Assembly: GCF_002242685.1 (NCBI RefSeq)
Contig: NZ_NBIM01000001.1
Span: 930,001-994,000 of the forward strand
Direction of reading: 5' to 3'
Length of the DNA: 64,000 bases
DNA from: Oceanimonas doudoroffii
GTDB taxonomy: Bacteria; Pseudomonadota; Gammaproteobacteria; Enterobacterales; Aeromonadaceae
Position numbers and translations under genes: made by a program. The notes beneath the pieces were generated by a model that searched no databases, was not told where the DNA came from, and worked only from the letters and a program-made list of their open reading frames with translations. Position 1 is the first letter of the stretch, and each line of letters starts with the position of its first letter. Shown piece by piece: positions 1 to 8,396 of the stretch.

Positions 1-103
1 CTCTTACGAATCTTTAATTCGCACACCAATACATCAGCCGAACTATACTTTGAGTGCTGTTATAGAAAGCAGGGTGTTTTGTGCCTGTTTTCGGGAGGTA
101 ATC

Positions 104-604
104 ATGGGTATGTCACTCAGACTTAAACAGTTTCTTGAACAACGCCGTGTTCCCTACAACATGGTGCACCACCCCTACGCCGAGGGCGCAGCCCAGAGCG
201 CCATTGCCAGCCATATTCCCCTGGCTCAGATGGCCAAGGCGGTCATGCTGGAAAGCGAAGACGGCCGTGCCATGATGGCGGTGCTGCCCGCCGCCGATAA
301 ACTTGACATGGAGCGGCTCAGTTATCTGATACACGCGCCCATGGCGCTGGCACCGGAACATCACCTCAGTCACTGGTTCAACGACTGCGATCCGGGCGCC
401 ATTCCGGCCATGGGGGAAGCCTATGCCGTGGATACCATGGTGGACGACGAGCTGCTGGGCATGGCCGATATATATCTGGAAAGCGGGGATCACCGCGATC
501 TGGTGCATATCAGCGGCGACGACTTTCGCCGACTGGCCAATGACTGGAAACACGGACAGTTCAGTCGCAAACCGGATCCCTGGAGCCGGGTGGAACGTAT
601 GTAA
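104..604 (+). CDS. YbaK/EbsC-family aminoacyl-tRNA deacylase-like protein
   Basis: A 166-residue YbaK/prolyl-tRNA editing domain protein. Family members hydrolyse mischarged aminoacyl-tRNAs in trans in the cytoplasm. The family-typical lysine is present at K45 (MAKAVML), as is the G98-x-x-P101-x-x-G104 motif (GAIPAMG). The frame is open further upstream, but the ATG at 104 follows GGGAGGT at good spacing and gives the usual family length. The C-terminal 15 or so residues are charged and extend past the domain. The amino-acid specificity cannot be read from sequence. Family assignment is firm; substrate is unknown. Confidence 0.85.
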   Translation: MGMSLRLKQFLEQRRVPYNMVHHPYAEGAAQSAIASHIPLAQMAKAVMLESEDGRAMMAVLPAADKLDMERLSYLIHAPMALAPEHHLSHWFNDCDPGAIPAMGEAYAVDTMVDDELLGMADIYLESGDHRDLVHISGDDFRRLANDWKHGQFSRKPDPWSRVERM

Positions 605-630
605 CAGGTCCCAGACCTTCACACACTAAA

Positions 631-657
631 ACGGGTGCCAATGGCACCCGTTGTTTT
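631..657. terminator. Hairpin terminator between converging genes
   Basis: Perfect stem CGGGTGCCA/TGGCACCCG at 632-650 followed by TTGTTTT. It lies 30 bases after the deacylase gene and just past the stop of the small secreted peptide gene on the other strand, so it may serve both. Confidence 0.75.
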
Positions 658-672
658 ATGTAGCCGGTCGCA

Positions 673-867
673 TTAATTAGGACCACAGTAACCGGGCAGT
701 TTCATGCCGCGTTTTTTCAAGATTTGACACTTCTTGCGGTCAATCCCGTCCCCCATCGACAGGGTTTTGCTGACAATGGGGCCTTCGGAAGCAAGCGGTG
801 CGGCCTGGGCAGGCACCACGGCCACGGAAAACAGTGCCGCCAGGGCCAGTGACATCAGGGTTTTCAT
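673..867 (-). CDS. Small secreted two-cysteine peptide, unknown function
   Basis: A 64-residue precursor with a clear Sec signal peptide: MKTLM start, hydrophobic core, and a cleavage-like AQA|A at about residue 22. The predicted mature peptide of about 42 residues is basic and has exactly two cysteines (in DRKKCQIL and PGYCGPN), which could form one disulfide in the periplasm. The start at 867 was chosen over an upstream in-frame codon because AGGAG sits 9 bases before it. It is a single-gene unit ending in a shared hairpin. I do not recognise the family. The ribosome-binding site and signal peptide make it a credible gene. Confidence 0.7.
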   Translation of the reverse strand: MKTLMSLALAALFSVAVVPAQAAPLASEGPIVSKTLSMGDGIDRKKCQILKKRGMKLPGYCGPN

Positions 868-1033
868 GGTATGTCTCCTTATTGGCATTATTTGACAACC
901 CGACTGCACGGCGCAAGCCAGTGCCTTGATACCCTGCAGTGGTTATTTATTTGTCGCAACCACCCCGGCAGTTCTTACACTGAATGCATAACCTTGTACC
1001 TGCCACCCTCTTTGTGACCCCAAGGAGACCGAC

Positions 1034-1714
1034 ATGAACATTCTGATGGTGCTGACTTCCCACGATCGGCTCGGCGACACCGGCGAGCCCACCGGCTTCT
1101 GGCTGGAGGAGCTGGCCGCCCCCTATTACCGGCTGAAAGACGCCGGCGCGCACATTACCCTGGCGTCACCCAGGGGCGGCCGGCCGCCCCTCGATCCCAA
1201 AAGCCGGGATCCCGACATGATGACCGACGACACTCGGCGGTTTGAGGCCGACGCCGAAGCCATGGCCGCCCTCGACAACACCCTGCCGCTCACTCGAATT
1301 CACGATCGGGACTTTGATGCGGTGTTTTACCCCGGCGGCCACGGCCCGTTGTGGGATCTGGCTGAAAACGCCACCTCGGTGGGGTTGATTGAACACATGC
1401 TGCGCCGGGGCCGCCCGGTGGCAGCGGTGTGCCATGGCCCTGCCGTGCTGTGCCACGCCAGAACGCCCGACGGTCAGCCGGTGGTTCGGGGCAAGCGAGT
1501 GACCGGTTTCAGCAACCGCGAAGAGGCCGCCGTGGGGCTCACCGAGGTGGTGCCCTTTTCCATTGAAGACATGCTCACCGGCCAGGGGGCGCATTACAGC
1601 AAGGGCGAAGACTGGAGCAGCCATGTGGTCGCCGACGGCGGGTTGATTACCGGACAGAATCCGGCCTCCAGCGCCGCCACCGCCGACGCCCTGCTGGCGG
1701 TGCTGAAGGCTTGA
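1034..1714 (+). CDS. DJ-1/PfpI-family (type 1 glutamine amidotransferase-like) protein
   Basis: A 226-residue member of the DJ-1/PfpI superfamily, closest in layout to the Hsp31/glyoxalase III-type branch. The nucleophile elbow is AVCHGPA with Cys133-His134, and a conserved Glu lies in GFWLEEL (residues 21-27). Relatives act as glyoxalases, deglycases or chaperones; which applies here cannot be told. AAGGAG precedes the ATG. The gene ends 46 bases before the copper-type histidine kinase on the same strand with no terminator between them, so the two may be cotranscribed. No signal peptide, so it is cytoplasmic. Confidence 0.85.
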   Translation: MNILMVLTSHDRLGDTGEPTGFWLEELAAPYYRLKDAGAHITLASPRGGRPPLDPKSRDPDMMTDDTRRFEADAEAMAALDNTLPLTRIHDRDFDAVFYPGGHGPLWDLAENATSVGLIEHMLRRGRPVAAVCHGPAVLCHARTPDGQPVVRGKRVTGFSNREEAAVGLTEVVPFSIEDMLTGQGAHYSKGEDWSSHVVADGGLITGQNPASSAATADALLAVLKA

Positions 1715-1760
1715 GGGTACATTGGGCGCTGTTGCAACCAACCGGAGCACAGCGCCAGCC

Positions 1761-3167
1761 ATGGGCCGTTTGCTTTCTCTTACCACGCGCCTCAGCCTGA
1801 TTTTTACCCTGACCATGCTGGCCATCTGGGGCCTGGTCAGCCTGGTGCTGATGCAGGCGCTGGATCAGCACTTTGCCCGCCAGGACGAGGCCGCCCTGCA
1901 GGGCAAGGCCGTGCTGGTCAACAACCTGCTCGCCAGCCAGCTGAACAGCGGCCGGCCCGACTGGCCGCGGCTGCAGACCCGCCTGCACCAGGCCCTGGCC
2001 GGTTATGGCGACCATGCCCTGCAGATCAGCACGCCCGAGGGCAGAGTGCTGGCAGACACGCGCGCGCCCGAAGCCCGGCACCACCCACTGCCCCCGTTGC
2101 AGGCCCTGCCGGTATTTGAAAGCTGGGTTGAAAACGGCACTCGCTACCGTGCCCTCACCTCGTCCTTCACGCCGCCCTCTGCCACAGCGGGGCTGCCCGA
2201 CACACTGATGATCCGCGTGGTGCTCGACACCCGCTACCACCAGCATTTTCTCGATGACATTAAGGCCGGCCTGCTCTGGTTGACCGCAGGCATGGCACTG
2301 GTGTCGGTATTACTGGGCTGGTTTGCCTCCCGCACCGGGCTCAGGCCATTGCGGGCCCTGGCCGGGCTCGCCACCCGTATTACCGCCAGCAAGCTGGATC
2401 ACCGGCTGCCCCTGCACGGCGCGCCGGCGGAACTGCATGCTCCCATTGCCGCCTTCAACAATATGCTGGACCGGCTGGAAGACTCCTTTCAGCGGCTGAC
2501 CGATTTTTCTTCCGACATCGCCCACGAGCTGCGCACGCCGATAAACAGCCTGATGCTGCAAACTCAGGTGGCCCTGAGCCAGCCACGTCATGCCGCGGAC
2601 TACCGCGAAGCCCTCTACGCCAACCTGGATAGCGCCGAGCGGCTTGGCAGAATGATCAATGAAATGCTGTTTCTGGCCAAATCAGATCGGGGGCAGCTGG
2701 CGCTGCACCCCAGTACACTGGATCTGGCCGAGGAGATGGATGAACTGATTGAATTTTTCGAGCCCGTGGCAAGCGAGCAAGAGGTACGGCTGCATCGCCA
2801 GGGACAGGCCGCTCTGCAAGGTGACCGGGCCATGTTACAGCGGGCCTTCAGCAATTTGCTGAGCAATGCCATTCGCTACACGCCGGCACGGCAAGCGGTG
2901 ACCATCATCATTGGTGAAAACGAGAACGGCGTCACCGTGGCCGTGGCCAATCCGGGGCCGCCTATTCCGCCGGCACAGTGGCCGCGGCTGTTTGATCGCT
3001 TCTATCGGGCAGACAGCGCCCGTCAGCCAACCACCGAAGGCACCGGCCTGGGTCTGGCCATTGCCAGAGCCATTATCGTCGGTCACGGCGGCACCCTGAC
3101 GGTGCATTCCGATAAGCGGGAGACCTGCTTTACCGCCCGGTTTCCCGCCCCTGCGTCAACGACATGA
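1761..3167 (+). CDS. Heavy-metal (CusS/CopS-type) sensor histidine kinase
   Basis: A 468-residue inner-membrane kinase. TM1 is at about residues 8-30, a periplasmic sensor loop at 31-168, TM2 at 169-189 and HAMP at about 190-245. The H-box is SSDIAHELRTP with phospho-acceptor His255, the N-box is NLLSNAIRYTP (Asn369) and the G2 box is GTGLGLAIARA (428-438). The ATG at 1761 is preferred over an upstream in-frame TTG because it places TM1 at the N-terminus. Its probable partner regulator lies 3.9 kb away at 7086-7763 on the same strand, with the opposing copper operon between them. The stop is 4 bases from the stop of the convergent cytochrome gene. Copper (or silver) sensing is inferred from family and context. 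Confidence 0.88.
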   Translation: MGRLLSLTTRLSLIFTLTMLAIWGLVSLVLMQALDQHFARQDEAALQGKAVLVNNLLASQLNSGRPDWPRLQTRLHQALAGYGDHALQISTPEGRVLADTRAPEARHHPLPPLQALPVFESWVENGTRYRALTSSFTPPSATAGLPDTLMIRVVLDTRYHQHFLDDIKAGLLWLTAGMALVSVLLGWFASRTGLRPLRALAGLATRITASKLDHRLPLHGAPAELHAPIAAFNNMLDRLEDSFQRLTDFSSDIAHELRTPINSLMLQTQVALSQPRHAADYREALYANLDSAERLGRMINEMLFLAKSDRGQLALHPSTLDLAEEMDELIEFFEPVASEQEVRLHRQGQAALQGDRAMLQRAFSNLLSNAIRYTPARQAVTIIIGENENGVTVAVANPGPPIPPAQWPRLFDRFYRADSARQPTTEGTGLGLAIARAIIVGHGGTLTVHSDKRETCFTARFPAPASTT

Positions 3168-3171
3168 CGCC

Positions 3172-3585
3172 TTAATGTATGCCGTGACGGCGCTGTTGCT
3201 CCCGCACATACGCAATAATGGCGCTGACTTCGTCGCGGCTTACCCCGGCCACCGGCGGCATATCGCCAAAGCGCCAGTGATGCGCATGCACACCCTTTGC
3301 TGCGGCCCGGTAAAAGGCCTCGTCGCCATGGTGTGACGGCTCGTATACCTTGTGCAAAAAGGGCGGCCCCTGGGGCGTGCCCCTGAGGTCGGCACCGTGA
3401 CAGCTGGCACAATATTCACCGTAAGCCACCCGCCCCTGGCGGGACAGCTCCCGGTCGTGAGGCATGCCGGCCCCCATAAAGCGGCCGCCCATCATCAAAT
3501 AGCCGGCGATCATGGAAAGCCCCACCACTACCATGGCGCCGGCAAGCCAGATCACCCAACGGTTTGCACCCAATGTTTTTTTCAC
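3172..3585 (-). CDS. Membrane-anchored c-type cytochrome, last gene of the copper operon
   Basis: A 137-residue protein with one N-terminal membrane segment (about residues 10-32) and a single cytochrome c domain. The heme-binding motif is CASCH (Cys59, Cys62, His63) and the likely axial Met is Met109 in FGDMPP. It should face the periplasm. The start is GTG at 3585, preceded by AAGGACGGCAAGAG. It is the fourth and last gene after copA, copB and a cupredoxin, 39 bases after the cupredoxin stop. A role in copper handling or electron transfer to the oxidase or cupredoxin is inferred only from context. Confidence 0.85.
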   Translation of the reverse strand: MKKTLGANRWVIWLAGAMVVVGLSMIAGYLMMGGRFMGAGMPHDRELSRQGRVAYGEYCASCHGADLRGTPQGPPFLHKVYEPSHHGDEAFYRAAAKGVHAHHWRFGDMPPVAGVSRDEVSAIIAYVREQQRRHGIH

Positions 3586-3624
3586 CTCTTGCCGTCCTTT
3601 TTGGTCACAGGATAGGTCAGCGCT

Positions 3625-4152
3625 TTATTGCGCCACGCTTACCTGTCCCTTCATGCCGGCCTCCATATGCCCGGGGATCAGGCAGGCGAAGTCCACGGTG
3701 CCGGCCTGGTCAAAGTGCCAGACCAGGCCCCCTTTCTGGCCGGGTTTCAGGCTGATCATATTCGGCTCGGCATGATCCATATGCGGCATCTCCCGCATCA
3801 TCTCGGCATGCTGCTGCAGCATGACCAGGTTGCCCAACACCAGCTCGTGCTCAAGCCGGCCCCGGTTGCTCACAAAAAAGCGCACCGTTTCGCCGGCCTT
3901 CACCTCAATACGCGCCGGCGTGAAACGCATGTCGTCGTTCATGTCCACGGCGATGGTGCGGCTGACCTCCGCCGCCTGCCCTGGCCGGCCCATACCACTC
4001 ATGGGCTGCGCCATATCGTGGCCGCCCATATGCTGCTCCATGTTGGCCGCGCCATGTTCGTGACCACTGCCATGGCCGCCGCCGTGTGTGCCCGCCGCCA
4101 CTGCCAGACCAGGCAGCAGTGCCAGCATCATGATGGAATACTTTGCTTTCAT
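3625..4152 (-). CDS. Periplasmic cupredoxin, CopI-like copper-tolerance protein
   Basis: A 175-residue secreted blue-copper-type protein. The signal peptide ends near residue 20 (LAVAA), followed by a His/Met/Gly-rich stretch (residues 21-56) likely to bind copper. A plastocyanin-like domain follows. Candidate type-1 copper ligands are His102 (EHELVLG), Cys157 (FACLIPGH), His162 and Met167. Proteins of this kind (CopI) protect the periplasm and cytochrome assembly from copper in other Proteobacteria. GGGGAG lies upstream of the ATG. It is the third gene of the copper operon, 38 bases after copB. Confidence 0.85.
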   Translation of the reverse strand: MKAKYSIMMLALLPGLAVAAGTHGGGHGSGHEHGAANMEQHMGGHDMAQPMSGMGRPGQAAEVSRTIAVDMNDDMRFTPARIEVKAGETVRFFVSNRGRLEHELVLGNLVMLQQHAEMMREMPHMDHAEPNMISLKPGQKGGLVWHFDQAGTVDFACLIPGHMEAGMKGQVSVAQ

Positions 4153-4190
4153 CGGTTTGTTTCTCCCCTAAAACAACGTAAGGCCCTGGC

Positions 4191-5033
4191 TTAAAACCAG
4201 AACCGGACCCCGGCCACCCAGCGGGTGTCCTGGGTTGATTCACCTTCATCCCGCGCCAGATCCGCGGTCTTGCCCAGGGCGGCGGACCATTCCCAGCCCA
4301 CATAGGGCGCGAACTGGCGGCTGAACTCGTAACGCAGGCGCGCGCCCGCTACCAGCTCCGACAGCCCCCGCCCCTGGCCACGCTCGGCGTCATCCTGACC
4401 AAAGGCGGTGAGCTCGATGGCCGGCTGCAACACCAGCCGCTGGGTCAGCAACAGCTCGTATTCCGCCTCCAGCGCCAGCGCCGTTTGACCGTCGTCACCC
4501 AGGTAGGCAGTGGCGTCCAGCTCCACCCAGTAGGGCGCGAGTCCGGAGACGCCGGCGGCCAGCCAGCCCTGATCCGGACCATGGCCGGTGTCGTAACGAA
4601 CGCCCAGTTCGCTGTTCCAGAACGCCGTCAGGGCGTGGCTCCACAGCAGCTCGGTGCTGGCTTCTGCCAGCCGGCCGTGTTCGATGTCGCCTTCCGCCTT
4701 CACCACGGTGCGGTCGTAATCCCGCCCGGCCCAGGCGCTCACCTCATAGGCCAGGGCCTGGTCATCGCCGTTGTCCACCCGCTCCAGCCGCTCGGCCAGC
4801 ACACCGTAAAACAGGTGCTCGTCGGCCAGTTTCAGCTGGCGGGGTCCGGGCAGGGCGTACGGCCCTTCATCCAGGGATACGCCACCGGAGTAGGCATGGG
4901 GATCCCGGGCGTCAGCCGGCGGCTTGCCGCCCTGCATTTGCATATCGCCATGATCCATTTGAGCCATGGCCGGCCAGGCGGTCAGCGCCAAAGCGCCCAA
5001 TACATGCCTCATCATTACTGTGTGCTTGCTCAT
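4191..5033 (-). CDS. copB: Copper resistance protein B (outer membrane)
   Basis: A 280-residue CopB-family protein. The signal peptide ends at about residue 24 (AMAQ), then a short Met/His-rich segment (MDHGDMQMQGG), then a beta-rich domain with alternating aromatic residues that ends in VRFWF, as outer-membrane barrels do. CopB proteins bind or export copper at the outer membrane together with CopA. The open frame extends upstream into copA, but the ATG at 5033 overlaps the copA stop as ATGA, the usual translational-coupling arrangement. Confidence 0.92.
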   Translation of the reverse strand: MSKHTVMMRHVLGALALTAWPAMAQMDHGDMQMQGGKPPADARDPHAYSGGVSLDEGPYALPGPRQLKLADEHLFYGVLAERLERVDNGDDQALAYEVSAWAGRDYDRTVVKAEGDIEHGRLAEASTELLWSHALTAFWNSELGVRYDTGHGPDQGWLAAGVSGLAPYWVELDATAYLGDDGQTALALEAEYELLLTQRLVLQPAIELTAFGQDDAERGQGRGLSELVAGARLRYEFSRQFAPYVGWEWSAALGKTADLARDEGESTQDTRWVAGVRFWF

Positions 5034-6904
5034 GACACCACCACCATGCGGAACATGCCCGCATCCATATGGAACATAAGATGACAATGCCAGGCCCAGC
5101 GACCGAGGGCGTCGGCGGTCACCAGAAAGCTGATGCGCTGGGCCGGCTGCACCGGTATGGTGTGCCGGCGGCACAGAAATTCACCGTCCGGGCTTTCCAG
5201 CTCGCTCCACATGCCATGCAGGTGCATGGGATGGGTCATCATGGTGTCGTTGTGAAGAATAATGCGTACCCGTTCGCCGTAGCTGAGGTGCACCGGGGTG
5301 GAGCTGCCGAATTCAACGCCGTCGAACGACCAGGTGTAGCGCTCCATGTTGCCGGTGAGATGCAATTCAATCTCCCGCTCTGGCGGCCGGGGATCCATGG
5401 GGCCGCCGGGGGTGCGCAGATCTGCCAGGGTGAGCACGCGCCTGCCGTTATTACGCAGACCCACACCGGGATCGTCCAGGTTGGTACGAGGGGTATCGAC
5501 CCGCATGTCGACACTGGGGCCATATTCGGTGCGCGCATGGCGCACCGCTGTGCTGGCCGCCGTCAGTCCCCCCGCCATGGCGCCGTGGCCCATGGCCGCA
5601 TGATCCATGCCCGCCATACTGCCGTGACCCATGGCACCGTGATCCATGCCCGTCATACTGCCGTGACCCATGGCCGCATGATCCATAGCCGCCATACTGC
5701 CGTGGCCCATGGCACCGTGATCCATGCCCGCCATACTGCCGTGGCCCATGGCACCGTGATCCATGGCGCCCATCATGTCGGCCATGGTCAGTTGCTGGGG
5801 TTCATCCACCGGCGGCACGGCGGCGCTCAGCCCCTCACGGGTGGCCAGGGTGCCCCGGGCATAACCGGTTCTGTCCATGGCCTGGGCGAACAGGGTATAG
5901 GCCTCGGCGGTGGGCTCCACCAGCACATCGTAGGTCTCACCAGGGCCAAAACGGAATTCATCCACCTCCACCGGCGCCACGTTGAGGCCATCGGCCTGCA
6001 CCACGGTCAGTGTCAGTCCCGGTATGCGCACATCGTAAAAGGTGTTGCCGGCACCGTTGATAAAGCGCAACCGCACCCGCTCGCCCGGTCTGAACAGCCC
6101 GGTCCAGTTACCGGCGGGAGTGGTACCGTTCATCAGGTAGGTCAGGGTTTCGGCGGACAAATCCGCCAGATCGCTGGGGCTCATGCGCATTTGGTTCCAC
6201 ATTTGCCGCTTTTCCAGCGCCGCGCCCAGGCCATCCTTGCTCATGTCCCGAAAAAAATCCGCCACCGTCGGCTGATTGAAGTTGTAGAAGTCGCCCTGAT
6301 TTTTCAGCTTGCCAAACACCCGCATGGGGGCTTCATCGGTCCAGTCCGACAACACCACCACATGCTCACGATCGGCCCTGATGGTGTCGGCTGCTGCCGG
6401 CTCGATGATCAGTGCCCCATACATGCCGGTCAGCTCCTGCATGCCCGAATGGGAGTGATACCAGTAAGTGCCGCTCTGCTCCAGGGTGTATCGGTAGGTG
6501 AAGGTCTCGCCGGGGGCGATGCCGGCAAAACTGATGCCGGGCACGCCGTCCATCTGAAACGGCAGAATAATGCCATGCCAGTGAATGGAGGTGGGCTCCT
6601 TGAGCCGGTTGGTCACGCGAATGGTGACGGTGTCGCCCTCGCGCATGCGCAGGGTGGGCCCGGGAATGGAGCCGTTAATGGTGGTGGCCATGCGCGGCCG
6701 GCCGGTGAAATTGACCGGGGTTTCGTCGATCACCAGATCGAACTCGGTGCCGGAGAGCACCGGCACATGGCCGGTCACGGTGCCGGGGGCCGGCTGCCTG
6801 GCCGTGGCCAGCATGGGAGCCAGCCCCAGCACGGCACCGCCGGCGGCCAGGCCCTGCACAAAGCGCCGCCGGGGCAGGTTGAGGTTCTTTTTTGGTTGTG
6901 TCAT
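5030..6904 (-). CDS. copA: CopA multicopper oxidase (copper resistance)
   Basis: A 624-residue periplasmic multicopper oxidase that oxidises Cu(I) and sequesters copper. A Tat signal with PRRRFVQ (residues 11-17) shows export in folded form. Copper-ligand motifs are HWHG (108-111), YWYHSH (147-152), HPMHLHG (from 558) and HCHLMFH with the axial-type AGM (606-617). Between the second and third cupredoxin domains lies a Met/His-rich insert with five 13-residue repeats (see repeat). The start is ATG at 6904, just inside an in-frame GTG, with AAGGAATG upstream. It is the first gene of a four-gene operon divergent from the response regulator. Confidence 0.95.
   Translation of the reverse strand: MTQPKKNLNLPRRRFVQGLAAGGAVLGLAPMLATARQPAPGTVTGHVPVLSGTEFDLVIDETPVNFTGRPRMATTINGSIPGPTLRMREGDTVTIRVTNRLKEPTSIHWHGIILPFQMDGVPGISFAGIAPGETFTYRYTLEQSGTYWYHSHSGMQELTGMYGALIIEPAAADTIRADREHVVVLSDWTDEAPMRVFGKLKNQGDFYNFNQPTVADFFRDMSKDGLGAALEKRQMWNQMRMSPSDLADLSAETLTYLMNGTTPAGNWTGLFRPGERVRLRFINGAGNTFYDVRIPGLTLTVVQADGLNVAPVEVDEFRFGPGETYDVLVEPTAEAYTLFAQAMDRTGYARGTLATREGLSAAVPPVDEPQQLTMADMMGAMDHGAMGHGSMAGMDHGAMGHGSMAAMDHAAMGHGSMTGMDHGAMGHGSMAGMDHAAMGHGAMAGGLTAASTAVRHARTEYGPSVDMRVDTPRTNLDDPGVGLRNNGRRVLTLADLRTPGGPMDPRPPEREIELHLTGNMERYTWSFDGVEFGSSTPVHLSYGERVRIILHNDTMMTHPMHLHGMWSELESPDGEFLCRRHTIPVQPAQRISFLVTADALGRWAWHCHLMFHMDAGMFRMVVVS
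5570..5764 (-). repeat. Five 39-bp tandem repeats encoding Met/His-rich copper-binding units in CopA
   Basis: Five back-to-back 39-base units encode variants of MDHGAMGHGSMAG, differing only at Gly/Ala, Ser/Ala and Thr/Ala positions. A sixth partial unit (MDHGAMGHG-like) leads into the array from upstream. Each unit gives three Met and two His. The high DNA identity between units suggests recent expansion by slippage or unequal crossover. Confidence 0.9.
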
Positions 6905-6989
6905 CACATTCCTTACCTATGCCGTTGTCCTACTTGGTGTGCATACATCAAGCATAGAAAGGCGCACCTGAAGCCAACATGACGGGAAA

Positions 6990-7005
6990 ATGACAAAGTT
7001 GTCAT
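6990..7005. promoter_or_regulatory. CusR/CopR-type operator (cop box)
   Basis: ATGACAAAGTTGTCAT is an inverted repeat with perfect 7-base arms (ATGACAA/TTGTCAT) and a 2-base spacer. It closely matches the known CusR/CopR/PcoR box (ATGACAANNTTGTCAT). It lies in the divergent gap between copA (85 bases upstream of its ATG) and the response regulator (80 bases upstream of its ATG), so one site could control both directions. Confidence 0.88.
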
Positions 7006-7085
7006 CTTGGCACCGCCGCCTGCGGGGCTTGAGCCCGCCGGCCCTTGTGCGTCATCATGCTGTCCTTGCCTCAACGGAGACTGTC

Positions 7086-7763
7086 ATGAAACTGCTGATC
7101 ATCGAAGATGAACACAGCACCGGCGACTATCTGCAAAAGGGCCTGCGCGAGGCGGGCTTTGTGGTGGATCTGGTACGCAACGGCCTCGATGGCCTGCACC
7201 AGGCGGTGAGCGAGCCTTACGACCTGGTGGTGGCAGATGTCATGCTGCCGGATCTGGACGGCTGGCGCATTGTGGCCGCCCTGCGGGAGCAGGACCGGCA
7301 AATGCCGGTCCTGTTTCTGACCGCCCGCGACAGCGTGGAAGACAGGGTGCGTGGCCTGGAGCTGGGCGCCGACGACTATCTGGTGAAACCCTTTGCCTTT
7401 GCCGAGCTGCTGGCCCGGGTGCGTAGCCTGCTGCGCCGGGGCGCGCCCCGTCAGGACGAGCACCGGCTGCAGGTAGCCGACCTGGTGCTGGATTTGCCCC
7501 GCCGCCAGGCCAGCCGTGGCGAGGTCGCCATTCATCTCACCAACAAGGAGTTTGCCCTGCTGGAGCTGCTGGTGCGTCGCCAGGGTGAAGTGTTGCCCCG
7601 CTCGCTGATTGCCTCGCTGGTGTGGGACATGAACTTCGACAGCGACACCAATGTGATCGACGTGTCCATTCGCCGGCTGCGCGGCAAGATAGACGACGGC
7701 TTTGAACCTCGGCTGATCCACACCGTAAGGGGCATGGGCTATACCCTCGATACCCACAGGTGA
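7086..7763 (+). CDS. OmpR/PhoB-family response regulator, CusR/CopR-type
   Basis: A 225-residue regulator. The receiver domain (1-120) has phospho-acceptor Asp51, with Thr79 and Lys101 of the conserved switch (LFLTA, LVKPF). A winged-helix DNA-binding domain follows (about 130-223). The frame is open upstream through the operator, but the ATG at 7086 gives the canonical MKLLIIEDE start and follows GGAGACTG. It should bind the palindrome at 6990-7005 and activate copABI-cyt c and possibly itself. Its kinase is probably the unlinked gene at 1761-3167, because no kinase follows directly as is usual for this family. Confidence 0.92.
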   Translation: MKLLIIEDEHSTGDYLQKGLREAGFVVDLVRNGLDGLHQAVSEPYDLVVADVMLPDLDGWRIVAALREQDRQMPVLFLTARDSVEDRVRGLELGADDYLVKPFAFAELLARVRSLLRRGAPRQDEHRLQVADLVLDLPRRQASRGEVAIHLTNKEFALLELLVRRQGEVLPRSLIASLVWDMNFDSDTNVIDVSIRRLRGKIDDGFEPRLIHTVRGMGYTLDTHR

Positions 7764-7817
7764 CCCTAGCCCCGAGTGCCTATACTGACACCACCTTCAT
7801 CACTCGGGAGAGCCCTT

Positions 7818-8384
7818 ATGTCTCGGCGTTATCACATGCAATGGCTGGCCTTGCTTGATCCGGAAAAGGCCGGTGACAAAGCCCGACCGCCCCTGGAGCA
7901 GGCCCGGCAGAAACTCGGCTTTGTGCCCAACATGTACCGCGCCATGGCCAATGGCCCGGCGCTGCTCAACACCTACCTGCACGGTTACCAGCAGTTTCGC
8001 GAACACGGCAGCCTGAACCCGGTGGAGCAGGAAGTGGTACTGCTGGTGATCAGCCGGGAGAACGGCTGCGACTATTGCCTCGCGGCCCACAGCACCCTGG
8101 CCGATACCGCCTCCGGTGTGCCCGAGGCGGTGACCAACGCCATTCGCGCCCGCCAGCCGGTGCCCGATGCCAGGCTGGCGGCACTGGCAGCCTTTACCGA
8201 GGTCATGTTCAGCAGCCGGGGCAACCCCACGCCGGACCAGGCAAGGGCCTTTCTTGACGCCGGCTTTGATGAAGCCGCCATGCTTGACGTGATCCTGGCG
8301 CTGGCGGTGAAAACCCTCAGCAATTACTGCAACCACCTGTTTGACACCCCGGTGGACGACGCCTTTGCCGGCCGCAAGGTGTGA
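7818..8384 (+). CDS. AhpD-like/carboxymuconolactone decarboxylase-family peroxidase-related protein
   Basis: A 188-residue AhpD-fold protein with the redox motif CDYCLAAHS, the CxxC plus His arrangement of AhpD-type alkylhydroperoxidases. It matches the peroxidase-related enzyme subfamily in length. The ATG at 7818 follows GGGAG; the upstream in-frame GTG has no such site. It starts 54 bases after the response regulator on the same strand and could be in its transcript, which would place it in a metal-stress context. Its physiological substrate is unknown. Confidence 0.83.
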   Translation: MSRRYHMQWLALLDPEKAGDKARPPLEQARQKLGFVPNMYRAMANGPALLNTYLHGYQQFREHGSLNPVEQEVVLLVISRENGCDYCLAAHSTLADTASGVPEAVTNAIRARQPVPDARLAALAAFTEVMFSSRGNPTPDQARAFLDAGFDEAAMLDVILALAVKTLSNYCNHLFDTPVDDAFAGRKV

Positions 8385-8396
8385 GCCCGGCAGGCC

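Noticed and set aside
5069-6982. 637-codon open frame on the plus strand opposite copA
   Set aside because: It is antisense to a fully supported multicopper oxidase. Its repetitive His-rich translation comes from the copA repeats, and there is no ribosome-binding site or family match.
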